From: Flaviramulus sp. BrNp1-15
GTDB lineage: Bacteria; Bacteroidota; Bacteroidia; Flavobacteriales; Flavobacteriaceae
Direction: 5' to 3'
Length of the DNA stretch: 64,000 nt
NCBI RefSeq assembly: GCF_022259695.1
Contig: NZ_CP092099.1
Location: 418,471-482,470, forward strand
Shown one piece after another: positions 63,356 through 64,000 of this stretch (its first letter is position 1; each line of letters starts with the position of its first letter). The notes beneath the pieces are model-generated. The model was not told where the DNA came from, did no database searches, and saw only the letters and a program-made list of their open reading frames with translations. Both the position numbers and the translations under genes were made by a program.

Positions 63356-64000
63356 ATGGCAAACTTAAAAGAAATACGTAACAGAATATCATCAGTATCT
63401 TCAACGATGCAGATTACCAGTGCCATGAAAATGGTATCTGCTGCTAAGTTAAAGAAAGCTCAAGATGCTATTACAGCTATGAGACCTTATGCAGATAAGT
63501 TAACAGAGCTTTTACAAAGTTTAAGTGCTACTTTAGATGCTGACTCTGGAAGTAAATTTTCTGCGCAACGCGAAGTAAAAAAAGTTTTAATTGTTGCGAT
63601 TACATCTAATAGAGGTTTAGCAGGAGCTTTTAATTCGAATATCATTAAAGAAGTTAACAGATTGACTTCTGAAACTTATGCTAATCAAGAAGTATCTTAT
63701 TTGGCGGTTGGTAAAAAGGCAAATGATGCATTTAAAAAAACCAATAGAGTTGTAGCTAATAAAAGTGATGTTTATGATGATTTAACCTTTGATAATGTTG
63801 CTGAAATAGCTGAGTTATTAATGGATAAATTTGTAGCGGAAGAGTTTGATAAAATTGAAATTGTTTACAATAAATTTAAAAACGCAGCAACTCAAATAGT
63901 TCTAACGGAGCAGTTTTTACCAATAGTTCCTGTTGAAGGTGCTGCAAATGTAAACGCAGATTATATTTTTGAGCCATCTAAAGTTGAAATCGTTGAGCAA
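63356..64000 (+). CDS. atpG: F0F1 ATP synthase subunit gamma, C-terminus outside window
   Basis: The first 215 residues of the central rotor shaft. It begins ANLKEIRNRISSVSSTMQITSAMKMVSAAKLKKAQ, the diagnostic N-terminal coiled-coil helix, and contains AITSNRGLAGAFN. The reading frame is open to the last base. Its ribosome entry site must lie in the AT-rich tail of the inserted element. Confidence 0.96.
   Translation, partial: MANLKEIRNRISSVSSTMQITSAMKMVSAAKLKKAQDAITAMRPYADKLTELLQSLSATLDADSGSKFSAQREVKKVLIVAITSNRGLAGAFNSNIIKEVNRLTSETYANQEVSYLAVGKKANDAFKKTNRVVANKSDVYDDLTFDNVAEIAELLMDKFVAEEFDKIEIVYNKFKNAATQIVLTEQFLPIVPVEGAANVNADYIFEPSKVEIVEQ

Overview
The window looks like chromosome from a marine-type member of the Flavobacteriaceae (Bacteroidota). 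The DNA is very AT-rich. Many genes are preceded by the Bacteroidota promoter element TAnnTTTG rather than by a strong Shine-Dalgarno sequence. Family content is typical of the group: the gliding/type IX secretion lipoprotein SprE, DUF4175, DUF4837, DUF5687, DUF6427-like and DUF6341-like proteins, and an ATP synthase operon headed by a bactofilin and AtpZ. I saw no rRNA, tRNA, CRISPR array, transposase or prophage, and no gene-free stretch longer than 300 bases.

Region 1 (1-21233) is mostly housekeeping. It holds gltX (cut by the window edge), an AlkB-type membrane monooxygenase, a DUF4175 protein, ybeY, mnmG flanked by two parS-like palindromes, a methyltransferase, an OmpH/Skp-like lipoprotein, an MFS transporter, a DAG-kinase-like gene coupled to holB, pgk, a LysM lytic transglycosylase, a DUF4837 lipoprotein, tatA, an M23 peptidase, a GH3-family enzyme and a large uncharacterised protein with a nucleoside-phosphorylase-like tail.

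Region 2 (21243-46178) is a surface-polysaccharide (O-antigen or capsule) locus. It starts with a Wzz-like protein and the dTDP-L-rhamnose genes rfbBACD. A CDP-3,6-dideoxyhexose cassette (rfbI, rfbF, rfbG, rfbH and an RfbJ-like reductase) follows, and rfbD appears truncated at the junction. A very AT-rich core then encodes glycosyltransferases, a Wzx-type flippase and two Wzy/WaaL-like membrane proteins. UDP-glucose dehydrogenase and UDP-xylose synthase follow behind their own promoter, then the initiating phosphoglycosyltransferase. The locus closes with a convergent unit of glycosyltransferase, wecB and a CapK-like adenylate-forming enzyme. Together these could supply L-rhamnose, a 3,6-dideoxyhexose, glucuronate/xylose and ManNAc donors, start a repeat unit on undecaprenyl phosphate, flip it and polymerise it.

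Region 3 (46211-57763) returns to core functions: purD, small Flavobacteriia membrane proteins, upp, a DUF4254 protein, a heptosyltransferase-like GT9, an intergenic inverted-repeat element, a ferredoxin reductase, DUF2059, a two-gene ABC exporter and sprE.

Region 4 (57779-64000) is bactofilin-atpZ-DUF6168-like-atpB-E-F-H-A-G. A frameshifted S23-type four-helix-bundle gene with AATT-rich flanks is lodged between atpA and atpG. The most unusual items are the parS pair around mnmG, the S23 insertion in the atp operon, the perfect hairpin after atpE, the dideoxyhexose cassette with its junction scar, and the uncharacterised partner of the GH3 gene.
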